Below the pieces are notes generated by a model. That model saw nothing but the letters and a program-made list of their open reading frames with translations. It did no database searches and was not told the DNA's origin. A stretch of DNA of 47,900 nucleotides from Sperchopsis tessellata. Its lineage: Eukaryota; Arthropoda; Insecta; Coleoptera; Hydrophilidae. Numbering within the stretch: position 1 is the first letter of the stretch; the number at the start of each line of letters is the position of its first letter. The translations under genes were made by a program, and so were the position numbers. The DNA is taken from positions 1 to 47,900 of the forward strand of contig JAWQRN010000034.1 in the NCBI GenBank assembly GCA_033557685.1, read 5' to 3'. Of the stretch, positions 31,431 through 41,822 are shown one piece after another.

Positions 31431-31633
31431 CAACCTAATATCCAATTTAAAACATTACACGTTAAATGAGAATTATGTATAACGAGAATTTATTTAAAAT
31501 ACTATTGTGTTGTTTTCTACTTCCGTAAACAGTTGCTCTTGCGCTTTTGGTGGCTTTTGGCGCGGTCCTCTACGATCACAACAGGGAGGGGTTGATCTAA
31601 ATAAATAAAAACATAGGGGTTACTTTTTTTAAA

Positions 31634-31714
31634 ATGGGCGGACATGATAGCATCTGTGGTTATTTGGACGTGAAAATATCAGCTAGGAGTCGACGAGGCT
31701 TTACTCCATGGAAG
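31634..31714 (+). CDS. adaptor exon 1 (start of PH domain)
   Basis: ATG in a good context (TTTAAAATGGG). Encodes MGGHDSICGYLDVKIS and ends RGFTPWK before the donor GTAAGT. GYLDV is the first PH strand. Phase 0. Confidence 0.75.
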
Positions 31715-34700
31715 GTAAGTGATTCAAAACAATAATAGGCTTAATTAAGTCAATAATAACATAGATACATTGAACTCATGGCCTTACTTTGTCAAGAATG
31801 CTATGTAAATATTTTGTTTACATGCTCTTCACTCTGTTTTACAATTTGATGTTATTATAATGTATTATTTCTCTTGATGCTGTTAAATTACAAATAATCA
31901 ATTTAAATTTTTCATGTTACTATCAAATTATATATCTAGGTAACTCATGGTAGTTTGTTTGCTGAATTTTCTTCCAAATTGCTGAACTATTAACAGGCAT
32001 CTAGTAATATCTTACCAATCAACATAAATTATATGTACTAGTTTAGTGTATATTTGTTAAATACATACAGTCGACTACTTTTGTCGTATAATTAGACACC
32101 TTTTCTACTACTGTTATGACTCTATTAGTAATGCAGTCCATTATGTTACTCCATGTTCATCTATCTGTACTTTTATTTAATTTTCAAGCCTTGTAAGTCA
32201 TCCATGTTTCGCATCCATATATCAAACTCGATATGATATATTTATTCTTAGTAACATTTCTCTTTTGTCGAACATGCACTTCTTTCCTTACTATTTCTAC
32301 ATTCGTTCTTCCATCTTTTCCAACTTTGCTTTTCAGATAAAAAAAAAAAAACTTAAAATTGCTTAAAATACAAAAGTTTTGTGGTTTTTAGAGGTGTACA
32401 CCCAGATAGGCTGTGCAAAATTCAACTTTGTGTTATTAATTAAACGCCCTATATATTTTTCTACTTTTGAATTTATAATAAAATTATTCACCAAATGTTT
32501 GCTAGATTTTAAATCCCTATATTTTGCTTCCAAGATATTTAAAATTTTGTAAAAAAATGGCAAATGAGGAAATAATTTTGAGCCTGATACTTTTTGGATA
32601 CTTCTTCATTTCGGCACATACAGAAATTGTTGAAAATAATGTCAAGTTTAATTTTACAATTTTAATTATTTAAACAAAACACCATATTAACATTATTTAG
32701 TTATTGATGTTTTTCTATATGCATAAATTTCAGGCATGGCAGAAACAGTGGTGTGAAATTAAGAAATTAGACAGTATCGAAAATGGTGTGGAATTAAAAT
32801 TGAAGTCATCTGCAGATGGAGGAATCCTTAGAAGTGTTGTATTGCCTAGATCTAGTACCATATGTAGAACTGAATCTAGAACCAAGCAATATGCATTTGG
32901 TGTATTTACATTAGGCAGGACCCAAAAACCCTTGCTCTTTTTGTCTGGTAGCTCTGAAGATGACTCACAATCTTGGATTTCATCCATTCGCAAAATGCTC
33001 AGTGTTGCCTCATATTTATCTGGTATGTAACTATACAGTGTGCTTCTTGAAATAGTATACCCCTTGTAACTTTTGTTAAAGAAAAAATTCAGTATTTTTT
33101 TTTAAACCAATTGATTTCTTTGGTTTTACCGGAAATGATAGCAAAGTATATTTTGCAACGGAGTGCCCCATATTTTATATTGACGGTAAAACCGGAAGTA
33201 TGACAGAAATGTATGATATATTATAAAAAGCATTGGAAAATGCAAATCAGTTTATCTCTAAAAGAAGTTACAAGGGATGTACCATTTAAAAAACACACTG
33301 TACACATCATCGTTCATAATAAATTGGATTGTGAAAGGTGATCAAAGATTTAGTGTTACTTCATACTCTAATCTAACTAATTTTCAGTTGGTGATTCAAA
33401 TTTCCATGTGTCTCTCGTCGATAATGCTCATTCTCGAGCTGCAGGATTAGTTGGATTATGTGGTGTGCTGGGAACAAATTGTCAAGAGATAATAATAAGT
33501 GATCCGTGCACTGGAGAACAAAAAATTTGCTGGAAATGGTATCAGTTCCATCAGTTTCACCTTCAAGCCCCACTCCTCCCTGCGGATGAAAAGAAAATAT
33601 GCGTTATGCATACCAGTGGGTAAGAATTGAATAGACTTTATTGCTTAACTCTTTGCACTCGAGGCCTTTTTCGTACGGGCGAACCAGCAACTCGAGACGA
33701 TTTCAGCTATATTAGGGAAACGTTTTAGGGTCATTCCACGTCAAATCACCCGGGCCATGAAACCCACCATCTCAGAATTTGCTAAAACTTTGTACAAATG
33801 TCCATTCCTATGTCCTAAGTAAAAATGCAAAATTTTTTGAAGATATGGCGGATACTTTTTTTTTATATTGTTTTTTTTGTTTTACGGCGTTTTTAGGCCT
33901 CAGGATCGTCAACCGAATGTAGCCTAGGCTAACAAAAAATTTGATTACTCATAAACTATTAAAGATAACACTTTGAAAATTTTCAGGCAAGTTTCCTATG
34001 CCATGAACATTAAAAAAACTCTAAATAGGTCACTCAAAAGTACATTAGAAAATAAATATAAATATTTTTAGTATTTATTTTCATTTTTTTTAAATTTTAC
34101 GACGGGTTATGAAAAACGACTAACTTTTTTCTCCAACCAGCTAGAACAATGATTTTTTTGTATAGTGACCTATTTAGAGTTTTTTTAATGTTCATGGCAT
34201 ATGAAACTTGCCTGAAAAATTTCAGTGTTATCTTTAATAGTTTAAGAGTAATTAAATTTTTTGTTTGCCTACGCTACATTCGGTTGACGATCCCGAGGCC
34301 TCAAAACACAGTAACACAAAAAATCAATTTAAAAAATGTATCAGCCATATCTTCAAAGAAGTTTGCATTTTTACTTATGACATAGGAATGAACATTTGTA
34401 CAAAGTTTCATCAAAATCTGAGATGGTTGGTTTCATAACCTCAAGTTGTTGAGTGATTTGAAGTGGAATGACTCTTTACAGGTACTTGAAAATCATTTTA
34501 TACTCAAACAAACATATACAAATAATAAAATTTTACCAATTTATATATTTTTACATCGAATACGACAAAATCTGTTAAATATTATACTCTGTAATTAGGT
34601 TTTGTGTGATATTTAGTAAAACAATCCCCAAGATGCAGCCTCGGTTTGTCAGGACACGTATCACAATAATAGGAGATTTCTCGTCTTCCGCCAGGCTAGT

Positions 34701-37700
34701 TATGGTTAGAGCAAACCTTGCAGTCCCTTTTAGCACAATGATGAGCTTTCCATTTAGACTGTGGGCTTCGTCGACGTTTGCTCACGATCCATTTTTTATA
34801 TGGCTCAAAAAAATTTAAACTGCTATTCTCACTGTCAAGACTGCTTTAGGCGAATGCTAAGCTGAGTCTAAATAAGCTACGCTAAGAATTGGCTAAACAC
34901 ATCTGAAATAAACATATCGAGTTCCAAAATGCTAGGGCGCCGCTCGTAAGCATTAAACAGCCCGGGCGCCGTAGTGGCGCCACTCGCACGCATTAAACTG
35001 TGACGCCGCTCGAGTGCAAAGGGTTAATTTAAAAGGTAACAAAAAATATTGTAGTACAATAACGTCAGTAAAACGACATTTACTTACAACATTTTAAGCA
35101 CAAAAAACAATACCAAATCCATTATTTCACAGTACAACTTATTTTTCCAAAATATAGGGACAGCCATTAATCTTTCACTTTTGCTTTAAATTTTCTGGTT
35201 AAGGTTCTTCAGGTTTGCAGTAATATGTATATGCTACGCTGATATAGTGGAAAGTCGACTTCTACTAAATGACATGTTTTTTTAATTCCTCGGAGCAAAA
35301 GTCAGCAGTTCACCCTGGTTAAACAATCCTTATAGGAGTGCAGTACTATTAGTGAGCTCAGTGGGCCTTCTCCTATTTTTTTTTTTTTTATGTGAATTTA
35401 ACAATCAAACTATCTTTCTGCGTTGTTTGTAGATGACACATCCGTTATCATTAGAACTTTGTTATTGGAAGGCCAAACATAATGTTCAATGAGTCTGAAT
35501 TTACCTTATCAAGTGCTAGTAGGTAAGTGTACGACGAACAAAGGTTTTGTGTGTCTGTTTTAAAGTTCATGGTTTTCGGATAAATGGAATAAAATGGTTT
35601 TACTTCCAACATTTCTACATTAGCACGAAGTTCATATCGTGGTGGAGGGAGATAACCGTGTGTTGGATTATCTCCCGGAAAACCTGAAAATAAAACTAGC
35701 ATTATCGTCATCCAATATTAAGCCCAAATGCTGGTTATGTTACATGGATGTACATTTGTTATAGTGTCTCAGGAAACTTGTGTGATTGAAGAAGCCATTC
35801 TGTTTATTTCAATCACATATCAATCAGGTGGTTCATTTCTGTATTCTGTTTTATTGGAAGCTCACCCATACTCATAGGTACCAATATACATTGTCACATC
35901 ATCACCCTTATCCGAAAATATCTAGTAGTGTGATACAACATTACTTTCCCAGGAGTTACATATAGTCACCGATGTACATATATCCAATGGATATGGCATA
36001 TAATTACAAAAATTTTACTGACATTTAAACATAATTCCTAATACTAACTAATACTCCTATACTTTGCGCAGAATATATCAATCTAATTTAACAAATTATA
36101 TAATTAATTAAAAATGTATTCTTCCAAAATTAAACTTAATAAACCATTGACATCTGTAATTTTCAGTTATCAATAAGTTGTTCCAGGAATTCATCTATCA
36201 CTGTCAAAAATACTTCTGAGATGAAATCAATAATTTTCCTATTGTTCGTCAAGAACTTCTCTCTAGTTCAAAAGATATCCCAAGTTCTCCCTTCTTCAAA
36301 TGATGTCATCCCGTTGCAAATAGAAAGTGTAGCAGGTCCCATGATCCTGTTGTACGGTTTATATTAGAGAATCTAAGCGTGCGATTGCTGCTCATCTAAA
36401 AGTGCACGAATGCTGCAGTTATCTTGGTCATATTACTCAATCGGTCGTAGCTAAAAGGTCAAAGTCTTGGCTCGGAAGAAAAAAATATATATTTAAAACA
36501 TATTTCATTTTGGAGCTGCAGGTATATATTTACCCAAAATAATATCCTCACATTACCAACATTCTGGCGTTCATAAATATAAATATTGTTGAAGAGAATT
36601 ACAGTATCTTTTCATACTTTTCACTTGCTCCTAGGGATATTGTACAAGAGGTTGCTTCAATAATTTACTTTTTCCACTACATGCAAATTTAAACAACATT
36701 CAGAATGCGTTAAGGTATACTCAGTTAAAGTATATAATAAACTTCCACACAAATGGAAAAGTTTGAGCGTATTCTTCTGAGTAGGCAGACTTTCTATCTA
36801 TCGGCATACTTAAGTTCATTTTCTTTTTATAGTGATTTTCCATCTGGACCAGGGCAGCTTTATCTTTACTGCAAACAAGCCCCTAGACTGCTTGATCGTC
36901 TCGTAGCCAGAGGCAAACATTCCAATCCAAGTCCAGGCCTAATGATTTCCAAAAGATTAAGCTGTAGTGAAGGAGATCTTTGTGATCCTCATTCTAAAGA
37001 TATCCCTGATAGCCCCTTGTGTTTTAGAAGTCAAGCTGGAAGTGACGACTCAGGAGTCAGAGCATCATTAACTTCAGAAGATTCCGGATTTCTTTCAAGA
37101 ACAAAGGTAAAAATCTATTTTTATTACTGTTACGCTAAACTTCTAATCATCGCTAAAACTTTTGCAAACAGTCAATTTGAATGAAATTTTACTATGAGTG
37201 AATCTTGACTAACCATGTTTATGTTTTATTATTTTTTAGGACGCAACAAGTTTGTTTAGTATAGGTATGGCCTTGATGACAACTACACCTGGAGGTAGTG
37301 AAACAAATGACTCAACCCAAGACTTAACTTGTATAGGAGACACATTAGAGTGAGTTATATCCAAAATATGTTTGTCTTTTTTACTGAAACTTATGAATTT
37401 TTAGCCGACCTTTACCACGGCGTGAGTCTGGAATATCATTAGCTTCTGGAATCTATGAAGAAATTTCTGAAACACCTCCGAAAAATTCAAATACCAATCA
37501 ACATATCAATCACATTTACGAAAACCCCATAGACATCATTCTCAAGGATTGTAGTAAGGACAACAAACATTTTAAACCGCCTCCCTTGCCGCCTCGAAAA
37601 AACGAAAACTTTAAATTCTGGTAAGAAAATGTTCTTCTTCATTATTTTTAACCTTTCCTTTTACATATTTAGCTCACGTAGACACTTTTCAACTCTCACG

Positions 37701-39614
37701 AGACCTGTATAACAGAAGATGACAGAAGCTGAGGTATTTTTCGCCTAAAACCAACATCATTTTTACAAGAATTATAACTTTTTAAATAACAATTCTTAAT
37801 TTATCAAATTCCTTCATCACTTGTTTTCCCAGTTTCTCGTCTCGTCTGGTGTCTTGCAACGTTCCAATCTTGATTTCATATTTATTCTACATTGCTTGAA
37901 TGACCTGTTTTTATTACAGTTCTCTAACGTAGTTATATTCGCTGATGAAGTTAGTCTAGATCACGACTGGGTAAAATTTTTAGCTGAAGGGCCACAATAA
38001 ATTTAAATGAGGAGATGGACCAACAAGAAATATTTTTTTTTACATAATTTATTCATGATGAAAAATGATTTCTCTAATTATTGGTTATAATGTATTATTC
38101 AAAAAATCATAACAATAATATATTTCACATAAGTTATGAGATCTTTGAAATTAACACAACAGGCAAGAGTGAAATTAGAGATTTTGTTTAGAAAATGTAT
38201 AGGAGAAGATTTTTTAGAAAACTTTACATTTATTGATATTGAGATATAAGTTGTTAGAGACACACCCATTTTGAAGTCTGTCTAAATCAGCTTGGAGAGA
38301 TAAGCAATCTTGGTAATTATAAATACCAGAATAGATCATCAGTAAATCATAGTTTATGGTAAAGTAAGGCCCCAAAATAGATCCTCGGGGAACACCAGAG
38401 TGTGCAGAAAACTTGTGGGGCGTGTAGTAAGATTGGATACGTTTTTAATTATAAAATGTATGCCATTAAATTTTTGTTCGCGTTCTGTAGAACTGTAGAG
38501 TGTAACTTTTGAGCACTATAAAATTGGTACGGTATAATAAAGTTTGGAAACGCCATTCCTACTGCAAAGAAAGTATGGAAGTGGTGTTCGAACCCCAATA
38601 TATCACTGTTGATGATACTTTTGAGGAAAGAGAGAAGAAAAGCCGATCATAGTTGATAATGGCATCGAAGCTGTGGACAGCTTCATTTACCTGTGCTCCT
38701 GCAGAACAATGAGCAACAAGAAGTTCAAAGTGCTTTGCTATGGCAGGGAAACGTGGACACTGAACAAGAAAACCAGCGGAACACTGAATGTATTTGAAAG
38801 GAAAATACTCAGGCATATCATCGGCTCAGTCTGTGAAGATGTTTCGTGGAGAATTAGATATAATAGAGAGCTGTATGAGATATATAAGGAATCTGATCTC
38901 TCTTCATATATATGAATAGGTAGACTTCGTTGGGCAAGGCACCTGCACGGATGAGCCCCACACATACACTTAAGAGAACGCTAAATGGGATAGTAGAGGG
39001 AAGAAGACCTGTGGGCAAACCACGTAGCAGGTGGCAGGATGAGGTGGAGAAGGATACTGGCAATGTGATGGGGACGAGAGGCTGGAAAGCCTTAGCCGAG
39101 GACCAAACAGGTCTTAGGGGTTAAAATTGTTTTGCTTTAGTCAGTCTTAATAAATTCCCTACCATGTCACAGTCATATACTGCAGAACAAAGATTCTTTT
39201 TAAACAGGTAAAGCTGATTGATGATGGTGTTTTTTGCAAAGTTGAACTTTATTTGTTTTTTCCTTTGTTATTTTCTTTATAACTAGTTACAAGAATAAAC
39301 ATTTACGTTGCCCACTAATTATTGTGTTCCTATTTTCCAGTGATATTAAAGACTGCAGTGATAGGAATGAATCATTCACGCCTTTTAAACAACGCTGCAA
39401 TACCCTTCCAGCCAAAGATTTGGCGAGAATATCTCAAATTTTCACATCAGAATCAGAGTACATGGTAATGTCACCCAGAAAGAACATTGAAAAAGGAATC
39501 GACAAGTTTTTCAATACAGAAAGCTTATACATGCCTATGACACCGATGGTGTCGAATATCAAGACAAAAATTGAAAGTTGTTATATGGTAATGAGTGGAA
39601 AGAATGTGAAGTAA
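31634..39614 (+). CDS. PH-PTB docking adaptor of the DOK/IRS family
   Basis: Seven exons (31634-31714, 32734-33022, 33388-33619, 36833-37106, 37240-37349, 37405-37620, 39341-39614) join in phase to a 491-residue protein from an AAAATGG start to TAA. Residues 8-118 form a PH domain with a late Trp (W108 in SQSWISSIRKML). Residues 127-230 form an IRS-type PTB domain ending SGPGQLYLY and LLDRLVARG. The tail has RRESG, IYEEI (Y346), IYENP (Y367), PPPLPPRK (387-394, SH3-type) and three YMxM sites at Y441, Y464 and Y482. Such adaptors bind activated receptor tyrosine kinases at the membrane; YMxM sites, once phosphorylated, bind the p85 SH2 domains of PI3-kinase. Length and PTB position fit DOK; YMxM is more typical of IRS. 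GTAAGC overlaps the stop, so splicing into a further exon is possible. Confidence 0.85.
32100..32340 (-). mobile_element. LINE relic in adaptor intron 1
   Basis: The - strand reads KRNVTKNKYIISSLIYGCET, like the NxxLYGCETW segment near the end of many LINE proteins. Short and frame-broken. Confidence 0.45.
32734..33022 (+). CDS. adaptor exon 2 (PH domain)
   Basis: Acceptor AATTTCAG, donor GTATGT. Encodes AWQKQWCEIKKLDS, then KQYAFGVFTL, PLLFLSGSSEDDSQSWIS and RKML: the strand order and C-terminal Trp helix of a PH domain. Confidence 0.88.
33388..33619 (+). CDS. adaptor exon 3 (PTB domain, first part)
   Basis: Acceptor TAATTTTCAG, donor GTAAGA. Encodes NFHVSLVDNAHSRAAGL, EIIISDPCTGEQKICWKWYQ and KKICVMHTSG, matching the first sheet of an IRS-type PTB domain. 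Confidence 0.86.
33649..35023 (-). mobile_element. piggyBac-type element with transposase C-terminal relic
   Basis: Flanked by TTAA on both sides (33645-33648, 35024-35027), with termini CTCTTTGCACTCGAGG and CTCGAGTGCAAAGGG. Its outer segments match the 252-bp MITE at 20970-21221. Unlike the MITE, it keeps an internal segment (about 34530-34865) whose - strand encodes the cysteine-rich piggyBac C-terminus: CAKRDCKVC, a stop, GGRREISYYCDTCPDKPRL and GDCFTKYHTK. It lies in the intron between adaptor exons 3 and 4 and is itself interrupted by a hairpin element. Confidence 0.85.
33728..34474. mobile_element. 747-bp hairpin (foldback) transposon nested in piggyBac
   Basis: The ends GGGTCATTCCACGTCAAATC and its imperfect complement (GATTTGAAGTGGAATGACTC) lead into long arms. 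Blocks such as ACAAATGTCCATTCCTATGTC, GATCGTCAACCGAATGTAGC and AACATTAAAAAAACTCTAAAT recur inverted, so nearly the whole element folds into one hairpin. It is flanked by TTTA (33724-33727, 34475-34478). The uninterrupted MITE at 20970 shows one TTTA at this point, so this is a real insertion with a 4-base duplication. No coding capacity. Confidence 0.88.
35030..36670. other. intron sequence with a possible antisense coding relic
   Basis: On the - strand at about 35692-35451, after an ATTTTCAG-like acceptor, a frame reads GFPGDNPTHGYLPPPRYEL, VEMLEVKPFYSIYPKTMNF and TYLLALDKVNSD. It looks coding, but no partner exon was found, and its GATAACCGTGTGTTGG motif belongs to the repeat at 20785-21400. 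The remainder has no recognised feature. Confidence 0.35.
36680..36800 (+). mobile_element. LINE C-terminal scrap
   Basis: The + strand reads KVYSVKVYNKLPHKWKSL, the VxxYNxLP segment found near the end of many insect LINE proteins. It lies 50 bases upstream of adaptor exon 4. Confidence 0.5.
36833..37106 (+). CDS. adaptor exon 4 (end of PTB domain and Ser-rich linker)
   Basis: Acceptor CTTTTTATAG, donor GTAAAA. DFPSGPGQLYLYCKQAPRLL closes the PTB domain (GPGQ motif plus helix). Then come KRLSCSEGDLCDP and SQAGSDDSGVRAS, a Ser-rich linker. Confidence 0.86.
37240..37349 (+). CDS. adaptor exon 5 (linker)
   Basis: Acceptor TTTTTTAG and donor GTGAGT, a donor that deliberately skips the TGA seen when reading through. 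Encodes DATSLFSIGMALMTTT to CIGDTLE. No domain. Confidence 0.75.
37405..37620 (+). CDS. adaptor exon 6 (Tyr motifs and SH3-type proline site)
   Basis: Acceptor GAATTTTTAG, donor GTAAGA. Encodes RPLPRRESGISLAS, IYEEISETPP, HIYENPIDI and FKPPPLPPRKNE: two candidate phosphotyrosine sites and a class-type PPLPPR ligand for SH3 domains. Confidence 0.84.
38200..38460 (-). mobile_element. Jockey-like reverse-transcriptase relic in adaptor intron 6
   Basis: The - strand gives SAHSGVPRGSILGPYFTINY (GVPQGSxLGPLLF block), then DCLSLQADLDRLQNGCVSNN and LYLNINKCKVF. The YADD box between them is deleted or decayed. Confidence 0.75.
38555..39125 (+). mobile_element. LINE 3' fragment in adaptor intron 6
   Basis: The + strand encodes IVDNGIEAVDSFIYLCSCRT (shifted frame), YGRETWTLNKKTSGTLNVFE, KILRHIIGSVCEDVSWRIRY, NRELYEIYKES and, after a frame change, VEGRRPVGKPRSRWQDEVE, WKALAEDQ. 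This is the standard C-terminal series (YGxETW, RRPxGRPRxRWxD). Its 3' end is about 215 bases before adaptor exon 7. Confidence 0.82.
39341..39614 (+). CDS. adaptor exon 7 (triple YMxM tail)
   Basis: Acceptor TATTTTCCAG. Encodes ESEYMVMSP, ESLYMPMTPM and ESCYMVMSG, three acidic-flanked YMxM motifs spaced 18-23 residues, then NVK and TAA at 39612-39614. Ending at TAA gives an exact 492-codon total. Confidence 0.85.
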
Positions 39615-39619
39615 GCTTT

Positions 39620-40840
39620 GGAAGAATTTTTGTTTCTTGACTTGCAATTTTGAAAAGTACTTGCTGATTTTAGGTTATCTGAAATCTGAAAAGGTTTAAG
39701 ATAGTTTTGTGGTTTGACTTTTGAAATCTGCTCTTTGCAGCATTTTAAGCTGTAATGTGTTTTTATAAAAATTGAACACGTTTAACTTTTAGCAATTTGT
39801 ACAAAAAATTTTAACGATTAAAAGTGAAAACTTATGGGTTATTCAAAAGAGATGTGACATGACACTTTCTCAGCAGTGAGTGCAATATATAGGGTCAATG
39901 ATTTATAATTTTTAAGGGATAATATTGCTAAGTTGGCGTCATTTGCATCCTATACTTAAATTGAAAATAGTTCAGTTTCACAACCCGAATAGTGACTAAA
40001 TATTGGAAAAATATCTAGGGTGTTCTATGTAACAAAAAAAAAATAGATCATCACTCATATATAGAATAACTTATGTATTATTAAAACGGTTGAGTTGAGA
40101 AATAAACGTGATATTTTTCACACTGTTGTGTCACCTTGTATATGGGCATTTAGTAAAATCGAGATCATTTTTTCAGGACTTAAACTTATTTGCTTACAGA
40201 AATCACAAATATATCTTAAACTTTTTTAATAGAATAATTACAATTATTTTCAAAATGTGCCGCAAACATTAATGTTGAAATATCACGTGATCTATACCCA
40301 AAAAAATTTATACATTTTATCAAATTCATATATTTATTGAGTGTATATATACATTTTTTAGATTTTATTATATGATGAACATACCAAAAAAATATTGTCC
40401 TTGGAGTTTTCCTCAAAGATAATATATTAACAAAAGTAAAGTCACTTGATCATACGTATCACGATTCAATCAAATCAAATTTATTGAGTCAATACATTCG
40501 TAGAATATAATAACATTAAATTTAATAAAGAATCCTTTATTTCGTTCAAAATAACTATTCTATTCACAGGCAACTTATTATTATATATGATTGATATTTC
40601 CATAATATACGAGAGTATATCATGAGAATTTTGGTGATAGCAATGGCAATTCCTATAGATTTTGAACATATTCAAATAGTATCTTCTCACTCTCTTCTGT
40701 AGAACAAATATTCTTTTTAAATGTACAATAGAAATTAAAAGGAATTTCTGAAAAAATAGATCACTTGATATAGCAATTGGAAAACAAATTAAATATTAAC
40801 ATATTTTGCAGCTTAATGTATTTTTTGAGCATTATGTGGG
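39620..40840. other. 3' flank of the adaptor gene
   Basis: Probable 3' UTR to about 40130, then AT-rich DNA. A piece at 40470-40740 might be a - strand LINE 3' end; no reliable coding motif is present. Confidence 0.4.
40101..40106 (+). terminator. candidate polyadenylation signal of the adaptor gene
   Basis: AATAAA about 490 bases after the stop codon at 39614. It is the nearest canonical + strand signal I saw; use is inferred. Confidence 0.35.
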
Positions 40841-40848
40841 TACAGATA

Positions 40849-41017
40849 TTAGGTTAGTGCATATGAAATGTCGGATCTTATAAGTAAAAATTAAACTCAC
40901 TAAATAGTCCGTTTACATTTTTTAAAAAATCTAGCACAATTTAGGTAAGAAAATTAACTCAGCTGTATCAATATAAATTGAGTAAAAAAATCCGACATTT
41001 CATATGCCCCAACCTAA
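40849..41017. mobile_element. 169-bp mariner-type MITE
   Basis: Termini TTAGGTTAGTGCATATGAAA and (inverted) TTAGGTTGGGGCATATGAAA extend to about 29 matching bases through TGTCGGAT. Flanked by TA on both sides (40847-40848, 41018-41019). No coding capacity. Terminal sequence and TA duplication place it with mariner. Confidence 0.88.
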
Positions 41018-41019
41018 TA

Positions 41020-41815
41020 TTTTATGGTTGTTATTTTTGTATGTACCATTGTTGTTTCTTGCCGTGCAAGTTAGGGCTCTTTTCTCAAAAAGTTTGATAC
41101 TTTTATGATGCCTTGGTAGCTTTGATTGTTGAAACTGAAATTTAGTATGTATGTACTATTTCTGATGCAGACCAAATCGAAATAAATTTAGTCAATTTTA
41201 CATTTAAGGAATTTTTATGTGTCACTATTTTTGACGCTTATTATCTTAGCTATATTTATGTAATTACCATATTTTATAAGAAATCATTGCCTCAATGTTA
41301 ATAAAACCTTTTTGTATTTAACTGACTGATCAATTCGAACGAAAAAATTTGACAGAAAATTAATTTAATGACATTCTTTAACTTTATTATAAAGTTGTTT
41401 TTGAAATTATCCATTAATGAACTCTAGCTCGTTGAAAGAGTCAACCCTTTTACAGCAGCTTCAGTTTTTCAGATCGAATACTACCTCCATCGCTTCTACA
41501 AGTACGCTCATGATATTTTGACTTAAATACAGTTTCAGATTAAATTCTCTATTTTGTTCTCAAAAGTGATGTAATCATGGTTAAGTATGTTGAAATACTA
41601 ATTCCGTGCAATAAACAAAAATATGAAAACTTAAAAAAAAACATGCAGAAGGGTATAACCCCATTTAGATATTTTTAATTTGACATATCATTTTACTACC
41701 GGTATATGACTATTCCAAAAACAACTGCAGCATGATTCTTAAGTGACACCTCTTTTGGGGTACTAACAGTTCTTGGAAGGTAATAATAGATCATGTGAGA
41801 AACTGCTAAAGGTTA
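41020..41815. other. AT-rich stretch without recognised feature
   Basis: No coding or repeat structure identified. Confidence 0.4.
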
Positions 41816-41822
41816 TACAGTA

